A stretch of 64,000 bases of DNA from Acanthosepion esculentum (GCA_964036315.1 OZ038480.1:9549703-9613702); one strand, 5' to 3'; numbered from the stretch's first letter, positions 22,286 through 34,907 are shown. Program-made: numbers and translations. Notes: generated from the sequence alone by a model not told the origin.

Positions 22286-23250
22286 GGAATATTTAATCTT
22301 ATATATAAAGTACAGTGTATGTGTGTGTGTGTGAATGTTCAAGCAACTTCTCCGCTTCCACTGGTCCGATTTCAATGATTCATAGTTCATTCAAAAGCCC
22401 TAGAAAAGTTAGGCGCTGGGAAAGATTTTCGTTGAGCTCAGATTCACAATGGCTAAGGAGGAGTAGATGCTATAGGCATCAATAAACTATAGAATAACTC
22501 AAAATTGGTCGCTGCATTTAAGTATTGAATTAATGTTTAAGCTTACCTTTTAAAAGGTCAATTGATAATTGTTGTGCTGCCACTTAATTTAAAGAAGATT
22601 GGATGTACGTAGATCCTTATTTTCCGTACAATTATTTTTATTTCATGGGTAACAGGACAGCGGACAATTTATAAGATAAAATAGTGTAAAGATAGAAGTT
22701 AGATTTAGTTATACATTCAAGAGAAACATAAGAGCTAATTAAGTAAGGACTATATATATGGAATCGGTACGCATAAATGCGAAATTGGTTCTTAATTCCT
22801 CTACGAATTCTGAGATTAAAACGGACAAGTCCTCCTTTATAGTATTTTACGCAGCTAAAGCTCAATATCTGTATTATATATTATCTACTTCTAGGACATA
22901 TCACTCTTCAGGTTTAACTAATTTGCATATTGATTTTTGTTTAATTATTTCATTAATTAACTACCCTTCATTACTCTTCTTTTGTTAGAGGAGTATTTTG
23001 ATTTCCATATCAAAAATAGTTCTACTTAGGAATATCGTCTAATATAGTGCAGAAAAGTCTTTGAAATTTGCATTTGACTTGGCCTTCAAGAAGTTGGCAT
23101 CTATTTATAAACGTTTCCTTAGCTACACCAAGGCAATTTATGAATGAAATGTTTATTTAAAGACATTTGTGGGAAAGAATTCTAGTGAATATATCTTATT
23201 TTTCCGAAGCGATAGCGAGCGGGTGAAGCCTGCTCGTAAAAGTTAAGACT
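22286..23250. mobile_element. possible Helitron/Helentron-like non-autonomous element
   Basis: The left part reads TTATATATAAAGTACAGTGT followed by a short (GT)n, CAACTTCTCCGCTTCCACTG and GTCCGATTTCAATGATTC. The right end is GAAGCGATAGCGAGCGGGTG then AAGCCTGCTCG. This pairing of a TATATAAA-type start with a CGAAGC/GCGGG-type hairpin end is what I associate with short Helentron-like elements in invertebrates. No Rep or helicase coding sequence. Boundaries uncertain. Confidence 0.3.
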
Positions 23251-23387
23251 AAATTGTGTTTTCTTCTCTTTTTGTCTTCAATTGTCGAAACACGGATAAT
23301 CATCAAGTTTTTCATAATTCATTTCTTTTATCAGTTCACCGAGAATTTTGGCGTGCATCGAAATAAATAGTTGTAGTGCTTTCTACT

Positions 23388-23400
23388 ATATATATCTATA

Positions 23401-23451
<51 letters not shown>
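23388..23451. repeat. (TA)n microsatellite
   Basis: TATATCTATATCTA followed by about 50 bp of alternating TA. Confidence 0.9.
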
Positions 23452-23453
<2 letters not shown>

Positions 23454-23950
23454 ATTTATTCCGTTTCATCTCTTTATATTCTCTACTGATCAAGGAAGAA
23501 TGGTTTCATTAAATTTAAAGGGTAACTTATATTCCTGCGAAAAACAATATTCCGATTCCAAATTGTTTTCGAAAGCAGAAAATGAAAGATTCAGTTATCA
23601 GCACAGAGTGTTATTAGAACGCTGGAAATCTGAAAATTTCATTCCATTACTCCATGGTAAGTAACTCTGGAAGTAACTTTGGAAGGAAAGAAAAAATAAG
23701 AAAAACATATTTTGGAGAAACAAGAATAATACTGAGGTGACGCAACTATCGTCTGCGGTCAACATTACAAATACACATAAGTTAGTTTTTATCATCACCG
23801 CAAAGCACCAAATGAGTGATGTTGGTATTACATGAATATACCAAAGAGGAGCCGTAAAGTTAATCTTTCCAGTGAAAAGCTGAAGTTGTCGATTTAATAA
23901 GGAAATAAAAGCACTATATTCAGATGTTTATTCACAGTTAAAAACAATAC
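23452..23950. other. spacer, nothing recognised
   Basis: No supported element or gene. Confidence 0.4.
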
Positions 23951-23954
23951 TTTA

Positions 23955-24160
23955 TCCGTCTATATTTCTGAGATGAAGTATTATGTATATTATTTACATT
24001 ATTCGGACTATTGTCCTCATCTTTGTCGCCATATTTTATCCACTTTGCCATGTGTCGTCAAGGACACATGGCACAGTAGATAAAGGCGTTAGTTAGATTC
24101 AGTGACAGCACCCAAAGAGTGTGAGTTCAATACGTGGCTAAGGCAGTGGACAACTTTCTT
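23955..24160. mobile_element. SINE/satellite family copy with complete tRNA-like head
   Basis: Left part is the 107-bp-family block in inverted orientation (TATTTCTGAGATGAAG, ATTATTCGGACTATTGTCC). It meets, through a short inverted repeat (TTTATCCAC..GCCATGTGTC / GACACATGGC..TAGATAAA), a plus-strand tRNA-like head: A-box-like TGGCACAGTAGATAAAGGCG at 24068 and B-box-like GTGAGTTCAATACGTGG about 50 bp later. Confidence 0.75.
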
Positions 24161-24164
24161 TTCC

Positions 24165-25480
24165 AAAGAAGAATGGACTTTTATTCCTCGGGCGACGTCT
24201 AAAACTTATTGGAAAGGTCACACGCTGTTATTAGGCACTACCATACAGAATTGACTTTTAGCATATGTTGTGCTGGTAATATAAGAATTTATGCTTCAAT
24301 CTGTCCTGTGAGTGTCAAATTTTCAAAGTCTTTTTTTCTCATCATGGTAGGTACATTGTCTCACCAAATGTGACAATATGATACACAAGCTCACTCAAGG
24401 TCGCCCCATTGCCGGCTAAATGACCCTAATGGGGAGACTACTTTCAGGCATTCGCAATAGGGTACCTTTTGATTAGCTGCTAATGATGTGTAACCAGTTC
24501 TTAAACTATTCCAGATGGCGAAATATTTACCAGAGTTAGGACTTTTTTTTTCATGTTGTCATTCATTTACTGATATTGAGGTGTATAAGTTTGTGTGCTT
24601 GCACACGTCTCTTCATAACTTCAAAGCTGTCAATTTGCAGGCTTATTTCATTTAGCGTTTGTTAGCCAACTAATAGCTCAATAATGAGTGATTATCTGGA
24701 GAAGTAATCATTTGTAGTTCATTACTAGTTCTTTAACGACTGAGTTTTAGAATACTTATGCGTGACACTATTTCGTCAATGCCATGTGTTTATTTTTAAG
24801 TGTGTTTAAAAAGTTGTCTTTCTTGTCTTCCGTACTCACTAATATGTGAAATGGCATTTAGTACGAGGAAGCAGAAGAAAATAAATTAGGATTAAATCAA
24901 CGGCAGATTTTAGATCTCAGCTTAAACAAAATCTACTGGGGAAAAATCTTCACCGCATGTAACACATTGAGTAAACATTATTACGGATTAGCGGAACCTG
25001 TAAAATTGTTTTGGAGTAACAGTAGAAAGCAGCTGCCTCGTTTGAAAGATGCAATTAACTACGTCTTTCTTGGCTAGTAAAAAATTGACTACAGAAAATC
25101 CTCCGTTTTCAAGCAATCTTGGAACTAAGATGTTCCACATATAACATATTCCCGTGAATTTCCATCTCCATACACAGAGAGAATACTCATGTCTCTATGC
25201 ATTGTAAAGGATAAGAGAGAGAATGGGAAGATACAGGTAATGAATGAAAGAAGAGCAGAGGCATGAGATAATGCATAATCTTAGTGATCAATACATGTGA
25301 AATTACATGCTTCTAGTTGATATTAATTTCTTTGGTTTCGTTTCTATATCATTATTTAGGATCAGTTTCCTAGTTAACGACTGCAAACGTTTCATATTTT
25401 GAATGATTCTTCGAAGAATTCATACCATCAATAGCGGAATTGTTTTTGTTTTTTTTGGTCTTGCCTTGTTTTTTAGGCGA
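24165..25480. other. spacer, nothing recognised
   Basis: No open frame with a domain, no tandem period. Confidence 0.45.
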
Positions 25481-25486
25481 AATGCA

Positions 25487-25845
25487 TAATTTATCTGGAG
25501 AGCGACACGTGGTCAGAGAATTTATTTATCTGGAGAGCGGCATTTGGTCAGAGAATTTATTTATCTGGAGTGCGACATTTGGTCAGAGAATTTATTTATC
25601 TGGAGAGCGACACGTGGTCAGAGAATTTATTTATCTGGAGAGCGACATTTGGTCAGAGAATTTGTTTATCTGGAGAGCGACACGTGGTCAGAGAATTTAT
25701 TTATCTGGAGTACGACACTTGGTCAGAGAATTTATTTATCTGGAGAGCGACATTTGGTCAGAGAATTTATTTATCTGGAGAGCGACACGTGGTCAGAGAA
25801 TTTATCTATCTGGAGAGTGACACGTGGTCAGCGAAAGCCAGAAAA
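25487..25845. repeat. 35-bp minisatellite, about 10 units
   Basis: Unit order GGAGAGCGACACGTGGTCAG, AGAATTTATTTATCT, with variants CACGTGG / CATTTGG / CACTTGG. Because 35 is not a multiple of 3 and the unit lacks stops in all phases, all three plus frames are open (94-126 residues). No signal that any is translated. Confidence 0.95.
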
Positions 25846-26049
25846 ATATCTTGATATCTGAGTCATGATGCCAAGAATTTCTATAAATAAAGTTTTTTTC
25901 TCAAAAGACTCTAGAAATAGCATCAATTTAATATTTAAAGCAATATTTATTTATAAGCATTCTGTAACTAAATATAATGTTTCTGTCACTTTATTTGTGA
26001 AAAGATACTTTGTAAATTCCTATTTTTAGGATATTATCATCTGAATGTT

Positions 26050-26260
26050 AATGATCATTATGAGTGCAGTGCAATGGTTATTAACATAGAAAGTGGACCC
26101 GCTGAGTTCAAATTCTAGGTTAGTCTATTGCATTCACCTTTGGAGGAATGCCTTTGGGAAATACAGGAATATTTCTTCAACACGCTCTCAGTTAAATAAC
26201 AGTGTAAAACTGATTTTCTAGCCTTGAAAAGTAACTCGTCTAACTGTGAATTCCAAAACT
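26050..26260 (+). mobile_element. tRNA-headed SINE, diverged
   Basis: A-box-like GTGCAGTGCAATGGTTATTA at 26064-26083 and B-box-like GAGTTCAAATTCTAGG about 40 bp later, then CCTTTGGAGGAATGCCTTTG and GGAAATAC, echoing the CCCAAGGG core of the 14.8-kb SINE. The 3' end is unclear. Confidence 0.45.
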
Positions 26261-27410
26261 GTGGAGTAGGTAACGGGAAACCATTTGTCTATCTTTCCCA
26301 TAAGGCATTGCAATTCCCGGATACTAAAGATAAAGTATCCATGATGAGACATAATCATTTATATTCTGTAGCAATATGGCATTAAAATAAGTTGAAAGCA
26401 GTATATCTAGATATTAAGTAGGGTTTAGCACAAGGCCAAACTATGAGGAATTGAATCAGGAAGATTGTATACCCAAATCTTCTAAAAGGAAAGAGTCTGA
26501 CTATTTTGTAAATGTGACTTTCAGATGCTGTCTTTTTTCTCGACTTGATTACCCACCACTAGGACAATTATAAATACGAAAGATTGATAGAAATATACGA
26601 TATGTATTAATACGGGTTGATCTTAAATGCAACGAACGCTCAATAGATAATGTTAGGATTTCGGCATCAAGCGTATCAGTTCTGCAAACTACAATTCCAC
26701 TTGGAGAAGCAAGTCAGCTTCTTCAAGTTACCACCGACGAGAATCGCATTACATTGAGATTGCATACTAGATACTTAATAGAATACAAGCCTCTACTGTT
26801 GACAGACAAAGCATTTGGGAATAGCTCTTCGACTCTTTACCGAATGTCCGTAAGCAAAAGTAATTTTGCTTTTATTTGAAGTCACCTTTATCGTTTCTAA
26901 GTTTTCGTTAAATGAAGCCGACATTTGAGAATGTCGGCGAAATCAATTGTCAGTGAATTTCTGTTGCACGACTAAGACACTCGAGCTGAGCCCGTTGATC
27001 GGATGCGTTTGGTAATTGCCCATGTGATCTTTTAAAAATGATTGAAGATCACATGAACATGAAATGTGCGAAGCCTTAATGAAGAGTGAGTAACGGTAAA
27101 TGAAATCATTGGCTTAGACAAGGTCAAATTTCATGCACATTTGTTTAACAGAATTATTAATTTTGAATAAAATGCACCGTGAAAAGTAAATGGTCAAATA
27201 GTTAACAGCACATAAAATGAAATTGCTGACGTGGGTTAAAGTATGGGGCAGGTTGCGTTCATTTCACACGAACGCTCTTGGGGAAGGCGTGCATCCATTT
27301 TAGCCCTGGGTAAATAACATGGCAGTTGAAACCGTTTTTCAAATGCAGTCAATCACGAATGCCTTCCAATACGACTGTGATTCGTGCATCGGCTCTTCTC
27401 TAAATCATTG
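26261..27410. other. spacer with two small perfect hairpins
   Basis: GCCGACATT/AATGTCGGC (about 26918-26939) and CATGTGATCTT/AAGATCACATG (about 27020-27053). No gene or recognisable element. Confidence 0.5.
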
Positions 27411-28685
27411 ATTGTATCTTCTCATTTTCTCCCTTATCCATTTTAATAAATCATAGATTACCCATTATCTCAAGCATTTGCTCTTCCCCGTATCTAGTAA
27501 TTCAGTCCTTTATCCATTCTAATAAAACTAAGATCATACATCAGTTCATTTCTGTGCTCTTCTTTCACATTTTACCCGTAAATTCTCGGTGTCTCCCTTA
27601 TGCTTTCCTATACAACAAAGATTAGCCATTATTTCATATCTCTGCCCTTCATGTTACCTGTATTTTCTCCTTCTGTCCATTACGTCGTCAATACGACTAA
27701 CATTTTCCATTATCTCAAGAACGTGCACTTCTCTCAATCCTTACCTGTATTTTCTCCTTCTCACCCTTATCCCTTTCAATGCAACTAAGATTATCCATTA
27801 CCCTTTGCCTGTATCTTCTCGTTCTCTCCCTTATCCATTGCAATGTAACTATCATCCATTATCTCATGCCTTTTCTCTTCTCTCACGCTTTGTCTGTAAC
27901 GTATCATTCTCGCACTTGCCCTTTACTAATATAACAATTAAGATTTTCCTTACATTCATGTTATTCTAACATTAATTATATTCCTATTCTCTCCATTATT
28001 CCTCCCAATACAACTAAGCCCATTCATTATCTCATACCTCTGCGTTTCTATCACTCATTTTCTGTATCTTCTCATTCTCTCCCTTATCCCTTCCAATACA
28101 ACCAATATTATACATTGTCTCATCTCTCAGCTCTTCTCGCATTCATTTTCTGTATCTTCTCATTCTCTCCCTTATCTATTCCTATACACCTATTCTTATC
28201 CATTATCTCCTGTCTCTACTCTATCAGCCTTTACATGTAACTTCTCGATCTTCCCCTTATCCTTTCGAATGGAATCACGTTTATCTATTATCTAATGCCT
28301 ATGCTCTCCTCTCGCTCCCTTATCCTTTAAGCAACAAATAAGCGTATCCATTATGGTATGCCTCTACGCTTCTCTCACACTTTGCCTACATCTTCTCATT
28401 ATCAACCTTATCCCTTCCAATACAACTCAGATTATCCATTATAACATGGCACTTTTCTTCTCTTACTTTTTCCTTGTATCTTCTCATTCTCTCCCTTATC
28501 CATTTTAATACAACTTAAATTGTCATTTTTTTTCATGTCTCTGATCATTTCTCACACTTTCCCTTATCTTCTTATTCTCTCCTTTTTTTTCTTTGCAATA
28601 AAACTAAGCTTATCCCTTATCGCATGCCTTTTCTCTTCTCTCATTCATTGCCTTTGTCTTCAGGTTCTGATTCTCAGTTTAGCCG
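27411..28685. repeat. degenerate ~85-bp pyrimidine-rich tandem array, about 15 units
   Basis: The blocks TATCTTCTCATTCTCTCCC, TTATCCATTCCAATACAACT and AAGATTATCCATTATCTCAT recur in order about every 84-89 bp, with two shortened units of about 60 bp. Divergence between units is high, so the array is old. Open frames in it are repeat products. Confidence 0.85.
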
Positions 28686-28689
28686 TTGC

Positions 28690-29905
28690 AATTGTTTAAT
28701 CGCTTGGACGTAGTGTCACTAAAGTACTTATTGTCTTTGCAAATAAATTGGAATATTTATGTGCTGTTAGCGATAATATTGTGTAGTATGGAGATTTTTT
28801 TTTAACAGTCCTAATCTTTGTTGCTATATTTGTGGAAATTTCATAGTGATAATAACAAAGCCAGGGCATGTCGGGATTTAGTTAAATCATTTTGCGCCTA
28901 TTTCAATTGTTTTTGCTTGAAAATAGATTCATTATAGAAACCAATATACTGACATGAAAATAAATAAAAAAATATAATTGTAATAAATCTATTATTGTGA
29001 AAAATATTAAATATAAATTGGTTTAAATTTTTTTTACTGATTCTTGAACTTCAATATCTTTGGCAAATTTGGTTTGACATTGGAGAATTCAATCCGCATA
29101 TTTGGCGCGACATCAAGCCGATTGCCATAATTATCTTTTGTACTAAAATATTTTGAAAATCCTCCTTCATGTTATTGTAAACAGTAAGGGAACTTAAATA
29201 ACACGTTTTGAGTAATCCGTCTATTAACCAAATGTATCTCAACAACAAATTGCTATCGAGACTCCTTCAGATTTCCCTTCAACGACGTAGCTGGGCTAAT
29301 TTCGATTCAATTTTCGTAGTCTACTGGCACAAATTCTGTTGGCTTTTCATTAAATTTGAATGGATTTTGTAAACAAGAATTATTTTTGTTTTTCAAATCT
29401 GTAAAATGCACATGAATCCGAATAATCTTCAGAGACAATATTTTAATGTTATTTTTTTTACTTTAACCTCTAAATCTCGTTCAGATTCTAAGAAGAGGAA
29501 CTCAACCGAAAATACTTTCTTCAAAATCCAGTACTCAACTCGTGTGTTAACGATACGATTTTGTCGTTGGCTTGAAAAATATTCACTTCCATTATTTGCA
29601 GAGTAGGCATGGCTTATTCAATTTTACAAAACGACAGCGATTCTTGAAAATCTTATCTGGAAATCTGTCGATTAATCGAAAATTATGCTCGATAAAATAA
29701 TCCAACAGTCCTGATTCTACTTCAAATCGTATCTCAAAAATGGTAAGTTCTGCACATAGAAGTAAAGTGTTATGAAGATTATTCATAGGTTAAAACCTCA
29801 AATATACGATCGTAAGCTAAGAAGACGCAGTGAATTCTAGAATCAACCATGCTAATTTTGGAAATGGATTAATCTCTGTGGTTGCTAAATGAAAGCAGTT
29901 TCGTG
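28690..29905. other. spacer, nothing recognised
   Basis: Several 64-66-residue open frames on both strands, none with a domain. Confidence 0.45.
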
Positions 29906-30357
29906 GCACGCGGAGGGGGGCATTAAAATTTACAAGCCATTTCCAACCCCAGTTAACCACTGCTTGCAGGTCCTTTTCGAGATGAGCAGCAAGGTTTTAT
30001 GAGCACCACCCGGATTACTATTGAGATAGGAGTAAATGGTAGTGTCATTTGCATAGATGCCCACTTGGGAGCTGATGATATCATGAAGATCATTGATGAA
30101 AATCAAAACAGGGTAGGGCCCAGGATAGAGACTTGGGGGACACCCACAATCATAAGAAAGGATCTGGAAGCGTGCCCGTTTAAGACGACCATCATTTCAC
30201 TATTTGAAAGGCATGATTAGATTAAATCAGATAAATCAATCGTCCTACAATAGCGTAGCCGCGAAGCTTACGCAGAAGACTAGCATACTATACGCTGTCA
30301 AACGCCTTCGAGATATCTGGAACATCAGCTCGAATTTAGTCGTTATTATCAAGAGCA

Positions 30358-30360
<3 letters not shown>

Positions 30361-30425
<65 letters not shown>

Positions 30426-30762
30426 GATACTGTATCATAAATATATATATACATATATATACATGAATGATATATACATATATATATATATATATATACA
30501 CATATATATACATATATATACATATATATATATACGTGATTTACGATTCCAATGGAATAAATTATGACCATGGAATATTCGTGTTTAAGCTTTTTATTAT
30601 ATCCTATTTTATTCTATCCTCTTTGAATTATTTTTTATACATATATATATGTACGTGTATGTATGTATGTATATGTATTTATATATTTTAGACATATATT
30701 GCATATGTATGTGTATATTTACCACTAATATTATCTATATACATGATATATATATATACATG

Positions 30763-30818
<56 letters not shown>

Positions 30819-30894
30819 CGCAAATCATTCATACGAAAAGCAGATAATCATATGAATGATTTGCGTAATACAATTTGAACCCGCACCACATAAT

Positions 30895-30928
<34 letters not shown>

Positions 30929-30969
30929 TGTATCATATATATATATATATATATATATGATACAGAATC

Positions 30970-31035
<66 letters not shown>

Positions 31036-31095
31036 GATTCTGTATCATATATATATATATATATATAATACAGCAAAACAATCTGTCCGTGGATG

Positions 31096-31156
<61 letters not shown>
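30361..31156. repeat. 796-bp AT-microsatellite expansion inside the LINE RT frame
   Basis: Long (TA)n blocks with TGATACAGAATCATG-type interruptions and two non-AT islands (30537-30745 and 30816-30893). On the minus strand the LINE reads up to GAATATATAT on one side and resumes at ATATCATGCTCTTGATAATAA on the other. The unexpanded copy at 41.8 kb reads GAATATATATACCAAGCTCT and so has only a 10-base TA run at the same codon position. Confidence 0.9.
30816..30871. repeat. perfect 19-bp-arm hairpin island within the AT expansion
   Basis: ATTACGCAAATCATTCATA and its exact complement flank a 17-base loop; TA blocks lie on the left and, after a short unique piece, on the right. Confidence 0.9.
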
Positions 31157-31161
<5 letters not shown>

Positions 31162-32790
31162 GATATGGCCGTAAGCACATCAGCGGTAGACCGGACAAAG
31201 CGGAATCCACGTTGTTTCTTAGGTCTTGAGTGGTAAGATGCTTAGCCACTTTAGCATTATTTAAAGCCTCGGATGGTAATAAGTTCTTCTGAATTCTTAA
31301 AGACAGGAACTACAGGCGAGGAGAAAGCATCGAAGTAAATGTTGTAAAGTTTGGAGATAACTGGAGCCAGCTCAGGAACACATTTCTTTAGGTCAACAGT
31401 TGATATTCCATCACACCCACTTGCCTTATGGATATTTAACTGAGAAACGATATCAGAGACCAACGACGGTGTTATACACCTACCAGTCAGTCGAGCATCA
31501 GTTCTATGGGGAAATCAATTATAGGTACTCCAGACGAGTCGAGTGTTGAGTTGGACCAGAATTTTCGTTCATTCAGTCTTGTCTTCTGTGTATGCACTTC
31601 GAAATGGTTGAATAGAGGAGGGAGTGAAAATTTGCTGTTGTACAGCGCACTCTTGCTGAGGCGCCAATAATCTCTTGAAGCGGACTTGCTAGATGCTATA
31701 AGCTCATTCTGTCAGCAAACAGTAATTTGGCTTTATTGAGGCCACGTTTGAATTCGTTACGAGCAGAGACAAAAAGAAGTATATTACAATCGGACTTGTC
31801 AGCCTGGTACAGTCGGAAGAAGTGATTCCTGCAAGCGGGAGAGAAGCAGGGAAATGAATGCTGGTTAACTTGGTATTTCCGAGCTTGAATGAAGGCATCA
31901 ATGCTGATTTTCACCCAGGAGGAAAACCCCAGCTTCGCATTTCTGAATTGGGTGATTAAAAAACAGATTCCAAGGTGGGTCTCGAAGGAAATCACAGAAT
32001 GACTCCCAATCTGCTGATTGATAGAAACATATTCTGTTGGTAGGAGAGTCATGGCAGAGGGGGAGGGGGGCCGAAGGGAGATATTTACAGATACTACAAT
32101 CAGAATTGCCAAAAGAGCAGAGAGGCGTAGGAAGACAAGATTCATTAATAGAGGTAAAACAGAGATCGAGAAGAGAGGCGTTTCCGTCAGGGTTACTGGG
32201 GAAACGCACGGAGATGTCCACCACTTGCGTGAGAGATTAGTGATTAAGAAGTTTAGATTAGTGATTAAGAGGGTTTTGATGCCAGCGAGGGCCAGTGACA
32301 CTGTTTACGACACCTGGTATGGCGGGCGTTAAAGTCTCCGCACACGAATGTTTGCAAACGGGTGTAGGGAGAAAGCTTTGTCTATATTATCGGAAATACT
32401 ATCTAGCACGCAACAGTCTTGAGGGAAAGGGGAACAGGTAGAGAAAGAAGAGATAGCTGAATGAGTTAAGTAAAGAGAGACGGAGACACAAGTATGCGTT
32501 GTCTGGACATTCAAGAGAAGGTTCCTTAGCCAGCAGAAGTTCGCGGACATAAAGTCCAAACATATAAATAAGCGATGCATGTGGACTTTAGATTCCTTTC
32601 TTAGTAGGGGAAGGTAACCAGGAATCGAGAAATCAGAAGAAAGGATAGATTAGTCTCGCAGAGAACTAGTATATCAGGAGACTTATCAAAGAGTAACGGT
32701 TCCACACTGCAGAAGTTGGTATGAATACCACGCATGTTGGAGAATGAAATGTTAAGGTGTTTAGGTGATTTTTCTTGACATTGTTTTAGA

Positions 32791-33250
32791 TTTATGTTCG
32801 GTTCTTTATAGGCATGATGTGCTATACTGGTAAGGAGAAGGCCGAAGGTAGTACTAGCAGTCGGTCATTTGATGTGACATATGCAGAAGAGAAATGGCGC
32901 AGACTGCAACATATTATGGCTTGGGGTTGCCCATCGGAGATACCTGCAAGGACACCCTTCCATGCACGATATGGCACTGCAAGAACACCGATATTATGCG
33001 ACTGTTGATCGGAGTAGCCTCTCAAGACGCTACGCAAGAGTTCGGGCTCCTAACTACCAGAAAACTGTCAATCAGCTACCCTCAGTATGAAGAGATGTTG
33101 CCACCAACCACACATATCACAAGAAACTCATAACAGCATCGCTATTAAGGCCTAAAAAGAGGAAAGAACTGAGAAACCCCTTCCTAAACAGGAAATAAGG
33201 GGTGAGCCTCTACTCTTGTCCAAGAGAAGGGCATAGAAATGTGGACCCGG
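32791..33250. other. possible 5' extension of the 29.9-32.8 kb LINE
   Basis: Less AT-rich than the surroundings and open over 60-79 residues in several frames on both strands, but I recognise no ORF1 or other domain. It adjoins the endonuclease start, so LINE 5' sequence is the simplest guess. Confidence 0.3.
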
Positions 33251-33880
33251 CGATAGGAGAGCTTATCTAGTCATACATTTAATTAATTAATCTGTTGAAT
33301 TAGAAGAAAAACAAGTTTTTATTCTTAAGAAATATTGATATCAGTGGTAATTGTGTTTTCATACGGACAAACGTTTCTGTATTATTCCTAAATACACGCG
33401 ATATGTTAAATATTGTAGGGTATAATTTTAGCGGAGAAAAGAAATAAATTAAAATCTGTTTTAAAATTTCCGTGAATTTAATTCAAGTCATTATGAGCAT
33501 GTAATTGATTGTTACTATGGAAAATTAAACCCGTTCCATGTTCTTAAGAAGTTTTCTAAACAAAAAATAAATTTTGTTCATTTAACGCCTACTCCACCAG
33601 TTGTTCAAGAAAATGACGTAGTTGCCATCATGAACGTATTTAAACACGATAAATGCTAATTTAAAGATGATAAACTGGATTTAGAATAAAAAAATAAATT
33701 TTTCTCTCAGACTAAATGATTCGGTTTCTAAGTTTATTTATAATGACGACGATAATAATTCGGTATTCAAAGTAATGAATTCTAAATCAAATAAAACTAT
33801 AATGTGGAAAATGTCATTATATATAATAATTTCTAGTTTTATTTAGTTTTAGAATCTCACGCCGCAAGGATCAATTGTAC
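33251..33880. other. AT-rich spacer, nothing recognised
   Basis: No open frame, repeat period or element. Confidence 0.5.
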
Positions 33881-33884
33881 ACTA

Positions 33885-34540
33885 TGTATATTATTCGCAC
33901 TATTGTCCTTATCTTTGTCGCCATATTTATTACAACGTTTCGGCCTTCCAGTATCTGTCTATATTTCTGAGATGAGGTATTATGTACATTATTTACATTA
34001 TTGGGACTATTGTCCTCATCTTTGTCACCATATTTATTCCAACGTTTCGGCCCTTCAGTATCTGTCTATATTTCTGAAATGAGGTATTATGTACATTATT
34101 TACATTATTCGGAATATTGTCCTCGTCTTTGTAGCCATATTTATTACAATGTTTCGGCCTTTCAGTATCTGTCTATATTTCTGAGATGAGGTATTATGTA
34201 CATTATTTACATTATTGGGACTATTGTCCTCATCTTTGTCACCATATTTATTCCAACGTTTCGGCCCTTCAGTATCTGCCTATATTTCTGAGATGACGTA
34301 TTATCTACACTATTTACATTATTCGGACTATTGTCCTCATCTTTGTCGCCTTATTTATTACAACGTTTCTGCCCTTTAGTATCTGTCTATATTTCTGAGA
34401 TGAGGTATTATGTACACTATTTACATTATTCGGACTATAGTCCTCATCCTTGTTACCATTTTTAATTCAACGTTTCAGCAGTTGTACGCTCCGGCCTTCT
34501 TCAGGTAGTTGGAATGTCGAACTGAACCCTTTATTTTCAG
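33885..34540 (-). repeat. 107-bp satellite, about 5.5 units, ending in the parent element
   Basis: The CGGCC anchor recurs at 33941, 34048, 34155, 34262, 34369 and 34476, exactly 107 bp apart. Orientation is opposite to the 51.4-kb array. The last unit runs on the right into the unique part of the dispersed element (GTTGTACGCTCCGGCCTTCT, TCAGGTAGTTGGAATGTCGA, ACCCTTTATTTT), showing the array grew from one end of it. Confidence 0.95.
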
Positions 34541-34544
34541 TGAG

Positions 34545-34905
34545 AAAAGTGTATTTTTCACATTCATGTATACAGAGCAGATATTGTGAGTAGACACGTG
34601 ACACGAAATGTAAAAAGCCGAAAAGTTCATTCATTTGTTGTGCGTCAGGAAAAATTGGGCAGGCGATGTTCTTAACATTTTGAGTAATGACTACTTAGAA
34701 ACATTTTGTTTAATCTTCTCTAGCTATTTATAGTTTTGACGTTTAAAGATCAATTTCTAAATTCACATAATGTTTACAGTCAGGACCGGTGCTTCTTACC
34801 CGCGACCAACGAGTGGGCGTTTTGGGGGGTACCGTTATGACCATCCGCCATTTTTTAAAAAATGTTTTTAAAACTGAAGTTACATTGTCAGTCATCAACT
34901 AATAA
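34545..34905. other. spacer, nothing recognised
   Basis: No supported feature. Confidence 0.4.
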
Positions 34906-34907
34906 TA

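Larger units (their letters stand above)
29918..32790 (-). pseudogene. Jockey/CR1-type LINE ORF2 relic, EN plus RT, split by AT expansion
   Basis: Longest copy of this family here. Minus strand, in order: endonuclease start PKHLNISFSNMRGIHTNFCS and SPDILVLCETNLS (32.76-32.6 kb); TTHTCVSVSLYLTHSAIS; FVCGDFNARHTRC (APE catalytic motif, near 32.33 kb); VVDISVRFPSNPDGNASLLD; SADWESFCDFLRDPPWN; linker QVNQHSFPCFSPACRNHFF; QLNIHKASGCDGISTVDLKK (RT start, about 31.45 kb); [16 protein letters not shown] at 31.16 kb. The frame then enters the AT expansion and resumes at 30.36 kb with [16 protein letters not shown] (motif A), VGVPQVSILGPTLFLIFIND (motif B) and VGIYANDTTIYSYL (motif C, AND for ADD). Many stops; the part 3' of motif C is missing. 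Confidence 0.85.

Noticed and set aside
32018..32332. 104-residue plus open frame
   Set aside because: Antisense to the LINE endonuclease region, whose minus-strand motifs are clear.
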